A program made the translations under genes and the position numbers. Below, one piece after another: positions 1-11,159 of a DNA stretch of 64,000 nucleotides (positions are counted from its first letter, which is position 1; each line of letters begins with the position of its first letter). The notes under the pieces are model-generated. The model had not been told where the DNA came from and did no database searches. It worked only from the letters and a program-made list of their open reading frames with translations. Origin of the DNA: Laburnicola sp. R22_1 (lineage: Eukaryota; Ascomycota; Dothideomycetes; Pleosporales; Didymosphaeriaceae); NCBI GenBank assembly GCA_014281115.1, contig JACONQ010000001.1:4092001-4156000 (forward strand), in the 5' to 3' direction.

Positions 1-3000
1 AGTCCGTACCATCTACAGTGCAGAAGACGTGCCTGCCAACACCTGCCAATATCTGCCCAGCCTCCGCTGTTCCGTTGCTTGTCCGCTTGGCCGTCGAAAC
101 GGCAGCGGCGCCGAGCTTAGCCAGCCGGTTTCAAGCATCCCAAGGTTGGGGTTGGACATATGTCACGGGGCGCGCTATTCTCACCGGGGTATAGGCTACC
201 GAGCGCACGCTGGCGCCCCACGCCCACTTGAACACCTCTCCACCACAGACAGCATCGTCATCATCAAACGCTCCTCTCCATAACTCGCCCCGACACCGGT
301 GTCTGTCTATCGATAAGGCATACTCACCGCTAGGAACAAAACGACAAGGATGTCCTCCTTGTTTGGTTGCTTTTGTACGCCGCTCTGCACTCCGGCTGGC
401 TGCGTGCAGTCCGTATTGTTGAGGCCGTGAGTGCTCACTTTCTGTCTCAGCGGCCTGCCGCGTTTTGCGGAGACCTCGCCACTCCAAACCGAACCTGTCT
501 GTTTTCCGTGATACAGACAGCTCTGGGGCCGCGCCGGGCTGTGACCTGCACCAAGGCATCCCCGAGCGTCGATAATGACGATTCACGGTACATAATTATT
601 ACCCGGGTCAAGAGGGACGGGTGCAAGAGAGTGGTTGTCGGCCAGAAACGTGAGCGCCGGGGCCTCCAATATCTGGCGACCCGCATGTGGTGGCGTCTGC
701 GACGCTGGAACTGTGCTACAACGCGATCCCTCCGACCTTCTCCCTTGGCAGCTCGCAATTCATGAAGTATGACGTTCATATCAAGACAGAGCCAATGTAA
801 GTCATGGTCTCCATGGCCTTAAATGATATATAGCATCCTACATAACTGGATCCCAGGAGATAGACTAGTCAATTAGAACCACTCAGCTCCGAAAGATCGG
901 TGACAGATTCATCTATTGCCAGGCTGCCCAGAATCTCTTCGTTACACGGTTACACCTGCCAGGAAAGCTGCCGCGTCTGGCCCACCGCCCGCCCTCCTGG
1001 ACCGGAACGCAGTCGCTGTTCCCCGCCAGTCCTGCCCTTCCCGCGATGACTGCGACATCGATGTGATCTGGTCCACGATTGGGCCTTCATGGCGTCGGCA
1101 AGCTGCCTTTTGCACACCTCTCCGTTACGTCTCCCCACAAAAACCTGCAAATCAATACATCTTGACGCACTTTGGACGGGAAGTCACTTTCATTTTGCCT
1201 CTGCCTCTGCCACGTATCCACCACAAGACCACGCTGGCCTGTTTGTGCACACCCCATTGGCCCGATGGCGTGAAACAGCCAATATTTCGCGACGGTTGGC
1301 ACGCCCAACAACCGCATCTGGTCATGTGAAGACAAGTAGCTGCATATTTCGAACTCGTGACGAATCCCCGCTTCGAAGTATAAGAAAACAGCCTGTCCCC
1401 CTCTTCCCTCGCTTTCTCTCTTCGTCCCTCTTCGCCTTTTATTGAATGAGGTGTCCGTTTTTTTTCCAACTCTTTTTTCCGATGCAAAATTTTCTCCTCG
1501 TGTTCCTCCTTGCTGTTACCAAGTGAGATACCGCGATACTCTTCTCGTTGTATTACACAACTACCTCGCTCTTGTCCTCACTCATCCCTTCAATGAAACG
1601 CTATTCTGGTTGGGCCCTTTGATATTGATTGTTAGTTGTTGGGTGACTTTCAGAGGGAGGTCCTACGATTTATTTCTTGGATTTGGTTTTGATGTGGGGT
1701 TTGCCCTTTTCTGGTGTGCTCTGGGTTTTTGTCGTTGTGCTCGCAGGCTGCGAGTGTGAGGTTACCATTCTATACGGTACCTTTATGGCCAGGCGATGCT
1801 TGCGTCGTGTTCTTCCCCAGTGTCGTCCTCCGGGTGCGATGTCGCGATTCTTTTCTTCTGTTTGATACGCTCGCCTTCACCGACACTCTCAGGACTTGGG
1901 TAGGCCGCGCGCGTCTGGCAGGTTACCATATTGTAAGTCTCTTGTGGATCTTCTTGGTACGGCACCGCTTATTTGGACATGATAGCTTGGCCGAGCGTCG
2001 CAGGCTGCGCGTTAGGAGTAGGATCCTATGTCTGGCCGCAGCAGCAGCGGACATCCCGGTCCCAGCCGCGCTACTACGTCCAACAACCATTCCCCCAGCG
2101 CTACCGCTTTGGGTAAATGGGCCCAGGACAGCTCTTCATCGCTCTTTCCGCTGGACCATCCCACCTACGTCGTCGCAGATATTCGTCGGGGGGTGTCGCG
2201 TTTTGCTCCGTTACTTCGTCCTTCTGGATGCGTGTCGGATGGCCGGTCAAGTTCTTGTTGTAGCCGCCCTGCCAAGGTGCCTTTGGTGTCCTTGTCTTCG
2301 TGCGTGTTTTCTTCTTACGTTTTTTTTCTCTCTAGCTGGCGATCACGGATGTTCCTTTCCCTGCGTTCTTTCCTTGCATCATGATGGTGAGTCCTTCATC
2401 GTGGACTTGGTTTCAGGGGATCGTTCTAGGATCTTCTTGTTGGATCTGCAGCGGGTCGTGGCAGCCTGGTCAATCTCTTGTGAAAACCAAGCAGCAGGCC
2501 ATTATATTTGAGGTATCTTGGCACAACGCCCATGGGTCCGCAATCTGATGGATGATCTTTGCAGGGAGGAGAATGACTCGGAAGAATCCTGGTTGCGTTG
2601 CAGGCCGATAGATGGGATGCTGGCCATGATGTCCGGGGTAGAAGGTGGAGAGGCACATGCGGACACATTACGTGTATGTTCTGAGCATTCTCCGTCCTGG
2701 GCACTCCGTGGACGCTCGACATCGGATGTCATGGGATGTAAGTTATGTCATTATACCTTTCGCTTACAGTTTTGTACTCACTCTTTGCAAGGCTATCCAT
2801 CCACGCATCGAGCCAAATGGAAGTCGAGCTCGGTCCTCCAGGAGCCTCAATGTACCATTTGGAGACATAGACTAGGGTATCAAGAGGCTCAAAGAAAAGG
2901 AGAACTCATGCTGCCATGATAGGCTACCATATGCTCTCTGATGTGTGGACAATGGCGAACGAAGTACCCCCGACAAACACCAGCCTCGAAGCCGTGTTGC

Positions 3001-5040
3001 AGTTGTCTCTGCCATGTTCCGCGGATCTCGTGTGGTTGTCCCTCCTGCTATGCTAGTCGCGGACATCCGACGATACAAGAACCATGTCTCCAATGTTCGC
3101 TCCAGCAGACCTGATTCCGTATCTTAGAAATTACCCATCGAGAGGGACCCTTTGATCCAGGATTCTCCGTTCCATAGTAGCGGAGAATCATTCGTACCCA
3201 GTCCTCCCCACAGCGACAGCAGTGGTATTGCTTTGTCTCCTCAGTTTGGGAACCTCTTGAAGAGAAAAGATTATCGATCTGGGGACGGGGCAGGCCGGAG
3301 ACATCGCAGGTATGGACTTGGACTTGGACGAGGAGATGGAGGAGGATGACGCCTAGATCTTCTGCACAGTTTGGGGGAGGGAGTTGTGTCCGCGGGATGT
3401 GCAGTAGTAAGGCCTGTCCTTTACTGGCGTGCACCCAGCGCAGAGAGCCGCGTGGCACATTCTCGCCACAGACACTTCGCCGTGTTGGAGCTTGCATTTG
3501 AAGGCTGCGTTGATGAGTAGCAACCCGCCGCACCCAGGGTCCGGAGCGAAGGAAGTTCCCCGAGGAGTTCTTTAAGCTGCATGAAGGACAGGGAAAGGTC
3601 TATCAGAAGAATAAAGCCGAAGCCGATGCCTGGCACGCTTCCACCCGAAGACAGCGCCACAGCACCCAGGAAACATCAGCCGACTTCTCCGCGACTTGTG
3701 GAGTCAGTGGAACTTCTTTGATGCTCTTCAGTCCGGCCTCACCTTGGCGCGAATTCTTGCCAGTCATCACCAGTGGCAGCGCCCAAGAACACCTCGAGAT
3801 CGCCAAACCATCGTGGCTATATATTGTCTCCATACAGCCTTACTGCCGCGATGAACTAGTGATTCACCGGCCCTTTGTAGGGGCGTTATGTGAGCACAGG
3901 GTCTCAGGACTTCATCAACCCGTACAAGACAGTAGCCAGCTATTTCGCTCTCCCGGTGGAACTCTAGGCCGCCCTGGCAATTTCCCTGATTGCACACAGC
4001 AGCAGAATGGCGATACTACATCATGGATTCGGCAGGTACAGTGGTACATGTACGCGTCCATGAATATTGCTGTCCTCGCTATTACTTTTGAGGTGAATGG
4101 AGAGACCACCGCGCTATGCTCCGTGTTTCTCGCGACGAATTCTGGGATTCGCTAGCCAATCCACCCCACCGGAACGTAGCGTTGTCCATGGCTTCGAGGC
4201 GGTGCCTGCACTCTGCCAGCTCGGTTTCCTTGTTGGCTCGGTGAGATAGCTCTTCCTCTCTGTGTGCTGGCTCTTCCTGTCCGTGGCAGTGTTCTCAAAG
4301 ACGGGTGATGGAATAAGGGCGCGGCGTCGATAAGCTGGATTTCATTCTTAATAGACACCGCCTTGAGATTTTGGAATGCGTCTTCTGGCATGCCCCAAAG
4401 CTGCTTCCCCTTCTAGCAGAGTCCCCAGATGGTTCCGAAAACAAGAATCCTCCTGTCAAGACGAAACGGAGCCGTGATTTATGCCTCGCTCGCCCTACTT
4501 CAGATTGGCATAACGAAGATGTCGGCGACCTGCAAATGAGATCGGCTGGAATCGTCCGACTTAATCGAGCCTCGGAAAAAGATACCCTAGCCTCAGATTC
4601 AATTCAACCACTGCGCAGAGCGATCTGGATCTCGATGACGTCATCTGAGGAAGATCTGATTACCATTACCTCCATACCTTTCGACGCCAAGGTGAAGACG
4701 GTGTCCACCGCGGTTACGGCCATGGAAGCTTTCCGCGACAACATTACAGCGTTCCCTGGTGCTGAAAGTCCAACGCCCCGGCTTCCCAACGACGATTGCC
4801 CATAAGAAGCCGCCATACCGCGGATTCTACCCTGAAATTTGCCTTGGATTGGCTTTTTCTTGAGCTGCCAGTGAAGCGAAGCAAACCTGCTCCTCGAAAG
4901 CTACCGCGGCGTTGTTTTTGGAGTTCCAGGTATGTGAATGGTGATTTATTTGTGTACAGAATTAAACTGACAGCCATTCAGCGACCTAGTTGTACGAGCA
5001 TGACGACAGCCTACGCGAGCAACTTTCTTTTCCTTTTTCT
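1..5040. other. gene-poor region, no recognisable gene
   Basis: I see no open frame here that I can tie to a protein family. Pyrimidine-rich runs (about 1440-1500) and weakly protein-like short frames are scattered through it, for example 2028-2384 (+), 3718-4155 (+) and an open stretch from about 4311 to 4805 (+). None of the ones I checked has both a convincing ATG and a neighbouring exon with good splice sites. The overall look is decayed or intergenic DNA without the extreme AT bias of the right end, so RIP is not the obvious cause. An (AT)n run sits at 5041-5057. Confidence 0.5.
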
Positions 5041-5080
5041 TTATATATATATATATACCGGAGCAGGATGTCCGCTTCTT

Positions 5081-5402
5081 TCCTGCCGCCTTGGACTGAG
5101 CGGGTAGGAGGGGTGAGGAGCTGCCCTGCGCTGAGCTGCCTTGTTCTTCTGTTGTTAGCATATGCTTGGACGTGTGCTATGTGTGGCAGACGGACCTTCT
5201 TTAGACGATCTTCGTCTCTTTCCTGCCGCCTTGGACTGAGCGGGTAGGAGGGGTGAGGAGCTGCCCTGCGCTGAGCTGCCTTGTTCTTCTGTTTTTAGCA
5301 TATGCTTGGACATGTGCTACGTGTGGCGAATGGACCTTCTTGCGGACCTTTTTGCAGATATCTTGGCTTCTTTCCTGCCGCTTTGGACTGAGCGGGCAGA
5401 AG
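5081..5402. repeat. 140-bp tandem repeat, two full units plus a partial third
   Basis: The stretch beginning tcctgccgccttggactgag at 5081 recurs at 5221, a period of 140 bp, and again in part at 5373 after a second unit lengthened to about 152 bp. Units 1 and 2 are nearly identical over the first 80-90 bases and diverge slightly near their ends (for example ttgttag versus ttttag). Similarity is at DNA level; the unit length is not a multiple of three, so a coding role is unlikely. Confidence 0.85.
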
Positions 5403-5569
5403 CACCTCCCCACGCAGGACAACAACATCACCACCCCAGGACATGGGTACACCGAACTGGTAACCCAGCTCTTCCCAGTGGTGGTCCTCCGACCACATTC
5501 AATCACAACAACCCACCTCCTTCTCTCTACTTTTTCGGTTCACCCCACCCAAGACCAATCGTCGATTCA

Positions 5570-5683
5570 CTGCAACCAATGGAAGCGTGCGCAATACGCG
5601 ATATTCCTGTTGGAGAGGAGCTGACAATCGCTTACCTCGACCTGGATACTCAACACGACAGGCCATTTCTCCAAGGCAGATGA
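5570..5683 (+). pseudogene. orphan SET-domain C-terminal fragment
   Basis: The frame through 5579-5683 reads AIRDIPVGEELTIAYLDLD, which matches the end of SET methyltransferase domains: the 'xxDIxxGEELTxxY' strand carrying the conserved late tyrosine. The expected preceding elements (the N-H-S-C-D-P-N asparagine motif and the rest of the SET core) are missing upstream. There the frame runs into proline/histidine-rich sequence and then the 140-bp tandem repeat. The frame stops soon after the motif, with no post-SET cysteines. I read it as a scrap of a SET gene, not a working enzyme. A chance match is possible but the motif is specific. Confidence 0.5.
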
Positions 5684-5985
5684 TGGCACTGTTGCTGATG
5701 CTGCGATTGTGCCCACCCAGCCATCGGGGTTGAGGGGCAGGTCACCGTGCATACCGCTCCATGACACAACAGCCCTTAACGCACAACTACCACGTCCTCA
5801 GCTTTTATTTGCGCAATTTCTGCGTCTTTATATATATACGGCTATGCCCTCGAATTACCATTTGGTTTATGTGTAAGTAACAGTTGCACATTCGCTGGGG
5901 CGACCGGTATACAACAGGATGAGCCACACGCGGAGCATCCGAGGCGACTGTGTCTCCGAAAACCTATCAGCCGGCTTGCGATCTA

Positions 5986-6297
5986 ATGGATCCTGGTCCG
6001 TCACAGGAGGGACGCATCTGTAGCCGGCTTCCCTCTATCCAAACCCCAAACCAGCCTGTTACTACAACCTATAGGGAGCGCGTCCTAACACCCTACCTAT
6101 TACTTAAGCGTTATATAGCTAACGAGGGGGACCCTGCGCTCCGTATCCCCGTGCTATATCAACGCATCTCGGAAGATCTTCAATACCAACGCATCTATAG
6201 CACCGAGGAGTCTACTCAGATCTGGAACGCAATAAAAGAACCTTCCGCAGCAACTTTAAGCTTCCAACTTAGCTACCCTTCCTGCTATCCCGGCTGA
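5986..6297 (+). CDS. small hypothetical ORF (103 aa)
   Basis: An ATG-initiated frame of 103 codons with an ordinary-looking amino-acid mix, beginning MDPGPSQEG and ending SYPSCYPG. The centre (LLLKRYIANEGDPALRIP) looks protein-like, with charged and hydrophobic residues well mixed. I do not recognise a family and see no signal peptide or membrane segment. No neighbouring exon is evident. It lies in a gene-poor stretch and could be a chance frame or a remnant. Confidence 0.2.
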   Translation: MDPGPSQEGRICSRLPSIQTPNQPVTTTYRERVLTPYLLLKRYIANEGDPALRIPVLYQRISEDLQYQRIYSTEESTQIWNAIKEPSAATLSFQLSYPSCYPG

Positions 6298-6720
6298 GGG
6301 GCTGCTTGGTTCTCGCTATTCCAAATCCATTGGCATTACGCTCTCTATTCTGCCTCAGCATATATTGTGTTTTGGTCTCGTTTCGCCCTTTCGCAGATGA
6401 TTCTGCAAGTTGGACCAAGACACCGTCCGACAACGTCCGTCCGGTCCTACCAGCGCTGGTTCTACGGATATGGGCACCGTCGCACCATTTCTCCGCGGAC
6501 GTTCCGGTTGGGGGTGACGAGATACAACGACATCTGGACGAAATCAGCAATGCACCGCGTTCGGCTTGAGGACTGTACGAATCGCGAAGTGGGAGCAACT
6601 CTCAAGGAGACCTTTAAAGGGCGAGTAGTAACACACTATAAGTACATTACTGCCATCCGTCTAGTAACAGGCATAGTATAGAGGTAGATAGATAACAAGC
6701 GGGAGGTGGATGTTAAGCAG

Positions 6721-6785
6721 GAGGCAGATACCAAGGAAGAGGCGGATGTCGAGCAAGAGGCGGATGTCGAGCAAGGGGCGGATCA
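6721..6785. repeat. 18-bp tandem repeat (EADVEQ unit)
   Basis: Units at 6721-6738, 6739-6756 and 6757-6774 followed by a partial unit. The middle two are identical (gaggcggatgtcgagcaa); the first differs at several positions. In the + frame the unit encodes E-A-D-V-E-Q. Confidence 0.8.
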
Positions 6786-7004
6786 ATGCGTAACGTCGCA
6801 CCCCAGCCCTACATTCGTAGCTGTCGCCCCGCTTCTCCGTCTTATGAGCCCCCAGCCGAGCATCCTCAACCCGACAACCTCGGCTCACTCGGTGCTCGCA
6901 GCACTGGGTCTTATGGGCGTCTGTGGAGGCTGGGTAGCTCACCAGTTGCATTCGACGCCCCAGCTGAATAACCCCCTCAGTTTTACCGCGACCGTCCCAC
7001 TGCC

Positions 7005-7064
7005 TTGTATTGGAGAAGAATCTTGTATTGGAGAAGAATCTTGTACTGGAGAAGAATCTTGTAT
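7005..7064. repeat. 18-bp tandem repeat (CIGEES unit)
   Basis: Three consecutive 18-bp units (ttgtattggagaagaatc) at 7005-7022, 7023-7040 and 7041-7058, plus a partial fourth. The third has one change (ttgtactgg). In the same + frame as the array at 6721 the unit encodes C-I-G-E-E-S. Confidence 0.85.
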
Positions 7065-7155
7065 CAAATACTGTCTGGGTTACCGCAGGAACCCATGCTG
7101 TCAAAGGGAGGAATCAGGAAGAGAAACATCGCAGACCTTTTGGTATACGGTATAA

Positions 7156-7599
7156 CGCTGTAAGGAAAAGCTGTAAGGAGGGGAATCATGGTACGAAGGC
7201 TTCACACAGACAGTCTAGCGAATCGATTTGCGCTGCGTGGAGAGCATGGAAGCTCTACCGCTCTACTGACATTACATGTATTTTTGAGATCTTCTTGCTT
7301 GTGAATCTCATCGTATCTATTAAGTGGAGGATCCTTACATTGACTATCACACATCAGTAAGTGCTCACGAGTCTAGATTGCAAAGATAAGGACGCACTAA
7401 TTACTATCGCACTACAGACCCAAAACACCTGATACAATCCCAGGGATAGAGAACGCTCATCCCATTAGGACATTGCAGCAACGACACAACAGTCTATCTT
7501 ACAGTATACACCTCCCTCCTAATCCGAGCCGAGCTTTGAGCAGGACATTCGATCCAACGTCCTCCCTTACAAGCTTATCAAGTCCGTCCTCCACCCCAC
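7156..7599. other. intergenic, nothing identified
   Basis: About 440 bp between the repeat-bearing open frame and the next gene. I see no ORF with protein character, no RNA gene and no repeat. It would contain the 3' end of the minus-strand gene that stops at 7600. Confidence 0.5.
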
Positions 7600-8334
7600 T
7601 CATCTCACCATCGTGTTCAGCCCAGGAGCCTCCTTCTTCTTCGGCTTAGCAAGCGGAATCTTATCCAAAGAAAACTCGTTAAAACTATCCGAATCTGTAT
7701 CCTTCTTCTTCGTCTTCGGTTTAGCAACCGGTATGTCATCCAAAGAAATTTCATCAAAGTCGCCAGTGTCCTTCTTTTCGGCTACCACTTTCTTCTTCGG
7801 GGCCACCGGCCTAGCAGCCTGCCACTCCTCATTCGCTCTTGTAATCGACGACATGCCCGCATTCTGCTGCGAATACGGCTGCGGCGGTTGCTGTGGCCGG
7901 TACGACGGCTGCTGCTGTTGGTACGACGGGTATGGCGACTGCTGCTGTTGGTGCTGCGGTGGTAGCTGTTGATACGCCGATGTGGAAGGCATCGGACTTA
8001 CATAAGCCTGTTGTGGCGGCTGCGCAAATTGAGTATTGATTCCTGGATGCATCAACGGTTGGGCACCCGTCATGTAGGGCCCTTGCTGCATCTGAGGGTG
8101 TGGGGCACCCATCGTGTAACCTTGCTGCTGCTGCTGCATTTGAGGATGAATCTGTGGTTGCTGTTGGACGGGGGCTGAGATAGCTTGTCGTTGCATTTCG
8201 ATGTCTTGCTCTTGTTCTTCGCCTAGTTTGGCGCGTTTGGTACAGCTGAATAGCTTTTCTCGCCAGTGCCAGCCTACTGCGCCGAAGATGCTGACGAAGA
8301 ATATAACTATGACCGCAGTGAGTAGGGCGTTCAT
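7600..8334 (-). CDS. single-pass membrane protein with Q/P-rich region
   Basis: A 244-aa intronless frame starting at a true ATG (8334). Residues about 4-22 form one hydrophobic segment (LLTAVIVIFFVSIFGAVGW) followed by basic residues, suggesting an N-terminal membrane anchor. Residues about 45-165 are strongly enriched in Gln, Pro, Tyr and Met and look disordered. The C-terminus has two diverged copies of an acidic/basic module, FDEISLDDIPVAKPK and FNEFSLDKIPLAKPK. No catalytic domain is visible. Such proteins are common in filamentous fungi and often lack assigned function; I do not recognise a named family. Coding looks real from the coherent topology and the paired C-terminal motif. Confidence 0.6.
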   Translation of the reverse strand: MNALLTAVIVIFFVSIFGAVGWHWREKLFSCTKRAKLGEEQEQDIEMQRQAISAPVQQQPQIHPQMQQQQQGYTMGAPHPQMQQGPYMTGAQPLMHPGINTQFAQPPQQAYVSPMPSTSAYQQLPPQHQQQQSPYPSYQQQQPSYRPQQPPQPYSQQNAGMSSITRANEEWQAARPVAPKKKVVAEKKDTGDFDEISLDDIPVAKPKTKKKDTDSDSFNEFSLDKIPLAKPKKKEAPGLNTMVR

Positions 8335-9312
8335 TTTAGAGACTTCGGCGGAGGGAATTGCGGCGCTCGTTGGGGGTGGTTGATAGTAGGTGTGTGGGTC
8401 GAGATCGTTCGTAAAGGGAAACAGGCTGCTGTTTGCCCCGTGTGCAAGAAATTACTCTCCAAATCTGTATAGATAAGTATTAAATAAATGTTATAGTCGT
8501 GTTGCAGAAATTGTACTACTTGCGCGGATGCTAGAGCAGCTTGCTGGTAAGGCTGTCTCCTAACCAGAACGAATAAAGGAAATGAAGATCTAAAAGATCA
8601 TGGAGACCATCTTTTGTATTGATAGGACACATGGAATTTGATAGAAAGTCACAACATGACTTCACGTACTACAAGGTCCAAACGTACGTACGCACTCATC
8701 CGCACAATGCTATATTCCCTTTCCCACCTAATTCAACACCTTTATTCACTCTATGGACCAATTCTCGAGAACTAGGTTAGTTTTATTCTCATGGATATCA
8801 TTCAACACGTCCATTCAAGAGCTCTCTTGTCGGAGATTCACATATTGACCTCCCATGACATACTCTCAAATATTGGACTCGGCGCGAGAAATGATCCGCC
8901 CTGTACCGTTCATTGAATTTTGGCCTTGGGTAAAACGATTTGTTTAATTGTCACTTAGGATCTAAGATTTGAGCGTCAAACCACCGGTGCTTTTCCTACG
9001 CTTCCAACTCACCAGCGACCATGATCTGCATTGTGGGCTCGGCTGCGGAACGAAGAGACTTGAAAACCGCTCGAGAATTATATGTAGAACGCGGAAAGGG
9101 ACTAACTCGGACGCTCGAAAAAGCGAAGGCGTCACAAACAAGAGTTCAAAGGGCGGATGTGGCACAGTAGAGGGACAACCATGCGGCGTAGTTCGGTAAG
9201 CTGTGACTTCTTGCATCGGCCCAAGTTAGGACAAGGATTGCATATATAATGAAGTCCGTGGTACGGCGATGTGGCCTTACTATAGTTTTGCATGTGAATT
9301 CTTGGTTGGAAT
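8335..9312. other. intergenic, nothing identified
   Basis: About 980 bp upstream of the membrane-protein gene. Short frames on both strands lack start context and family features. Probably the promoter of the minus-strand gene plus spacer next to the transposon. Confidence 0.5.
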
Positions 9313-9350
9313 GCGCGCTAAGCTTACCTAGTAAGCTTAGGCTAACGCGC
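9313..9350. repeat. imperfect inverted repeat (hairpin) beside the transposon
   Basis: The arms gcgcgctaagcttac (9313-9327) and gtaagcttaggctaacgcgc (9331-9350) are reverse complements except for five extra bases in the right arm, with a 3-base loop (cta). It lies 18 bp outside the left end of the pogo element. A similar gcgc-ctaag-aagctta-ctta motif recurs in the AT-rich block near 60845, 62200 and 63228, so it may be the end of another small element. Confidence 0.6.
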
Positions 9351-9368
9351 CAAACCGTTTTACTACTA

Positions 9369-11159
9369 AGCTCGGCTATATAGTTGCCGGCCACATAGGG
9401 ATTCCGGCCACCCCACCAAAACGCGACACCTGCACAAAACACGCGATATCTCAACAACGCCTATTACAATTGCCATTGACTACACATAGATTCAAGCGCT
9501 GCAGCTGCTGTAGCTACTGCAGCTCTCTCTGCAGTGCTTGATATAGTAGATCTACTCTGTTGAGCAGCTGAAGCCTTAGCTGCGTGTATAGCCTCTCTAA
9601 TACTCTCTACCTCTGCAAAGCGTTGATTTGGGTCTACTTAAACGCGCTTTTGAGGACGCTGAGAGCTAGAAGTCTCTAGCTGCTGCTCAAGGCGTCTTTT
9701 CTCTGCTTCTAGTCCTGCAGCTCGAGTATTTGCAGCTGCTAGCGCCTTACCTGCTTTCTGTAGGAGTAGCTGGGTGCTACGACCTAGGTTTTCAAGGCTC
9801 TGGATGTCGCGCTGCGCTAAGTATAGATCCCGAGGGCCTTGAGGGGTAGAGAGGAAGCTCTGAGGCTGCTGCTGGGGCTGCTGCTGAGGCGTAGGCGTTG
9901 TAGGCCTCTGAGAGACCTGCGACGAGCTGAGCACGTGATTGATGTTGAATAGGCAGAGACTAGTAGCCTGCCAGCCAGCTCGAATCACACGCTCTGTGAA
10001 GCCTTCCTCCCTAGCTTGATAGTAGCAGGCAATAAAGCGCTCTTTCTTAACAGGCGCGGCGTCGTCGAGCGACGCGAGCTCCTGGATCTGGCGTCAGTAA
10101 CTAGACTTGATAATAGAGAAAGGAGTAAGATCTAGAGGCTGTAGGACGTGTGAGGAGTGCGCAGGTAGGTATAGGAGCTTGATTCGATACTATTTATAGA
10201 GCCATAGGAACTCTATACTAATATGGCTGCCGTGCCCGTTAAGAATAAGGAGGCGGTACTAGCTATTACCTACAGCCGTCTTAGGTATAAATATGCGCTG
10301 TAGCCACTCAACACCTATTGCATTTAACGTCTATCCGTTCTCTAAGGTTGTATAGAGCTAGCTAGGTACATAGGACGAGGGGAACTAGGTAGTCTAATAG
10401 GCTCTAGCCCTTAAAGATGACTGCGCAGCGTAGTTTCTGCCCTATCGCCGATACACACTTGATTATAGAGACCTACTTGCGATTTTCTAGAGACTAAATG
10501 TAAGCCTTCTTTTTCTGACTACTAGAGAGTACTCTAGTGTTTGTACATACTCCTAGAGCAAGCCCTGTCTTATCTATATTCTAGATATCCTTATTGCGTA
10601 TATTTAAGCGCTTTCTAGTCCTCTTAAAGAGCTCTAGAAAGGCGCGCACCTGCTCTGGAGTCGCTGCCTCAGCTCTCTGAGCCTCTAGCTTTCTACTGAC
10701 TACTAAGGCGACGCGTAGCTGGCGCTGGATGAAGTGTAAGAGCCAGAGCTTGCTGACAGGCTGATCGTCGCCGTTCATACGCAGGATTCGATTCGCCATT
10801 TCTTGAGCGCGAGTGTGTGAGGGAGGGCAAGCGCGCGCGTCTTCTTCGAGGATCCAGTCTACTAGGAAGTCCTCCTGTAGAGGAGTTAATCGCTGCTGGT
10901 GTTAATGGCTGAGCGCACTGTTTGTCGCGCCACCTAGTCGGCCTTAAAGCGTGGATCGAGGGATATTATATGCCTTTGCTACAGCGCGTAGACTAGAATA
11001 AAGACCTGCGTTGAAATCGCTGATAGCTGATTGTATAGCTAGCTCACGGGCGTCCATTTTGATGAGCGTTGTTGGGAGATATCGCGTGTTTTGTGCAGGT
11101 GTCGCGTTTTGGTGGGGTGGCCGGAATCCCTATGTGGCCGGCAACTATATAGCCGAGCT
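9369..11159 (-). mobile_element. pogo/Fot1-type DNA transposon, complete ends, inactivated
   Basis: The element is 1,791 bp and is bounded by perfect 84-bp terminal inverted repeats (9369-9452 and 11076-11159) beginning agctcggctatatag. It is flanked on both sides by TA (9367-9368 and 11160-11161), the target duplication expected for Tc1/mariner superfamily elements. Its size matches fungal Fot1/pogo elements (about 1.8-2 kb). The transposase lies on the minus strand and is broken by stops and at least one frameshift. Several stops fit C-to-T or G-to-A change, as RIP would produce, yet the two terminal repeats remain identical to each other. It could only move if a transposase were supplied in trans. 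Confidence 0.92.
9464..11057 (-). pseudogene. pogo/Fot1-like transposase, degraded
   Basis: Reading from an ATG at 11057, the frame shows an N-terminal helix-turn-helix region (KAYNIPRSTL), a CENP-B-like DNA-binding segment (10799-10581, with ARAEAATPEQVRAF-type residues), then the first catalytic Asp region, now I-D-K-T-G where active relatives have D-E-T-G. The C-terminus (9988-9464) is the Gln-rich, coiled-coil tail usual in these proteins. Stops occur at codon 38 (CTT TAA GGC), shortly after it, at 10581-10583 where a TGG-to-TAG change is likely, and at 9638-9640. The 9988 piece is shifted by one base relative to the 10799 piece, so a frameshift lies between them. The reading length of about 531 codons matches the family. 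Confidence 0.85.

Larger units (their letters stand above)
6706..7155 (+). other. open frame carrying two hexapeptide repeat arrays
   Basis: A 149-codon open frame whose start is GTG, with an in-frame TAG a few codons upstream, so it would need an upstream exon to be a gene. It encodes EADVEQ-like hexapeptides near its start and CIGEES hexapeptides near its end; both come from 18-bp tandem DNA repeats in the same frame. The middle is proline/serine rich. The reverse strand is also open here (6661-7104), so openness alone proves little. No family recognised. Confidence 0.25.

Noticed and set aside
1714..2511. 265-codon forward frame
   Set aside because: Cys/Leu/Arg-rich translation with no domain, no ATG context and no exon partner; likely a chance frame in GC-rich DNA.
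3718..4805. Two protein-like forward frames (3718-4155 and 4311-4805)
   Set aside because: They lie in different frames, the second lacks an ATG start, and no splice pair joins them convincingly; kept only as a note in the gene-poor region.
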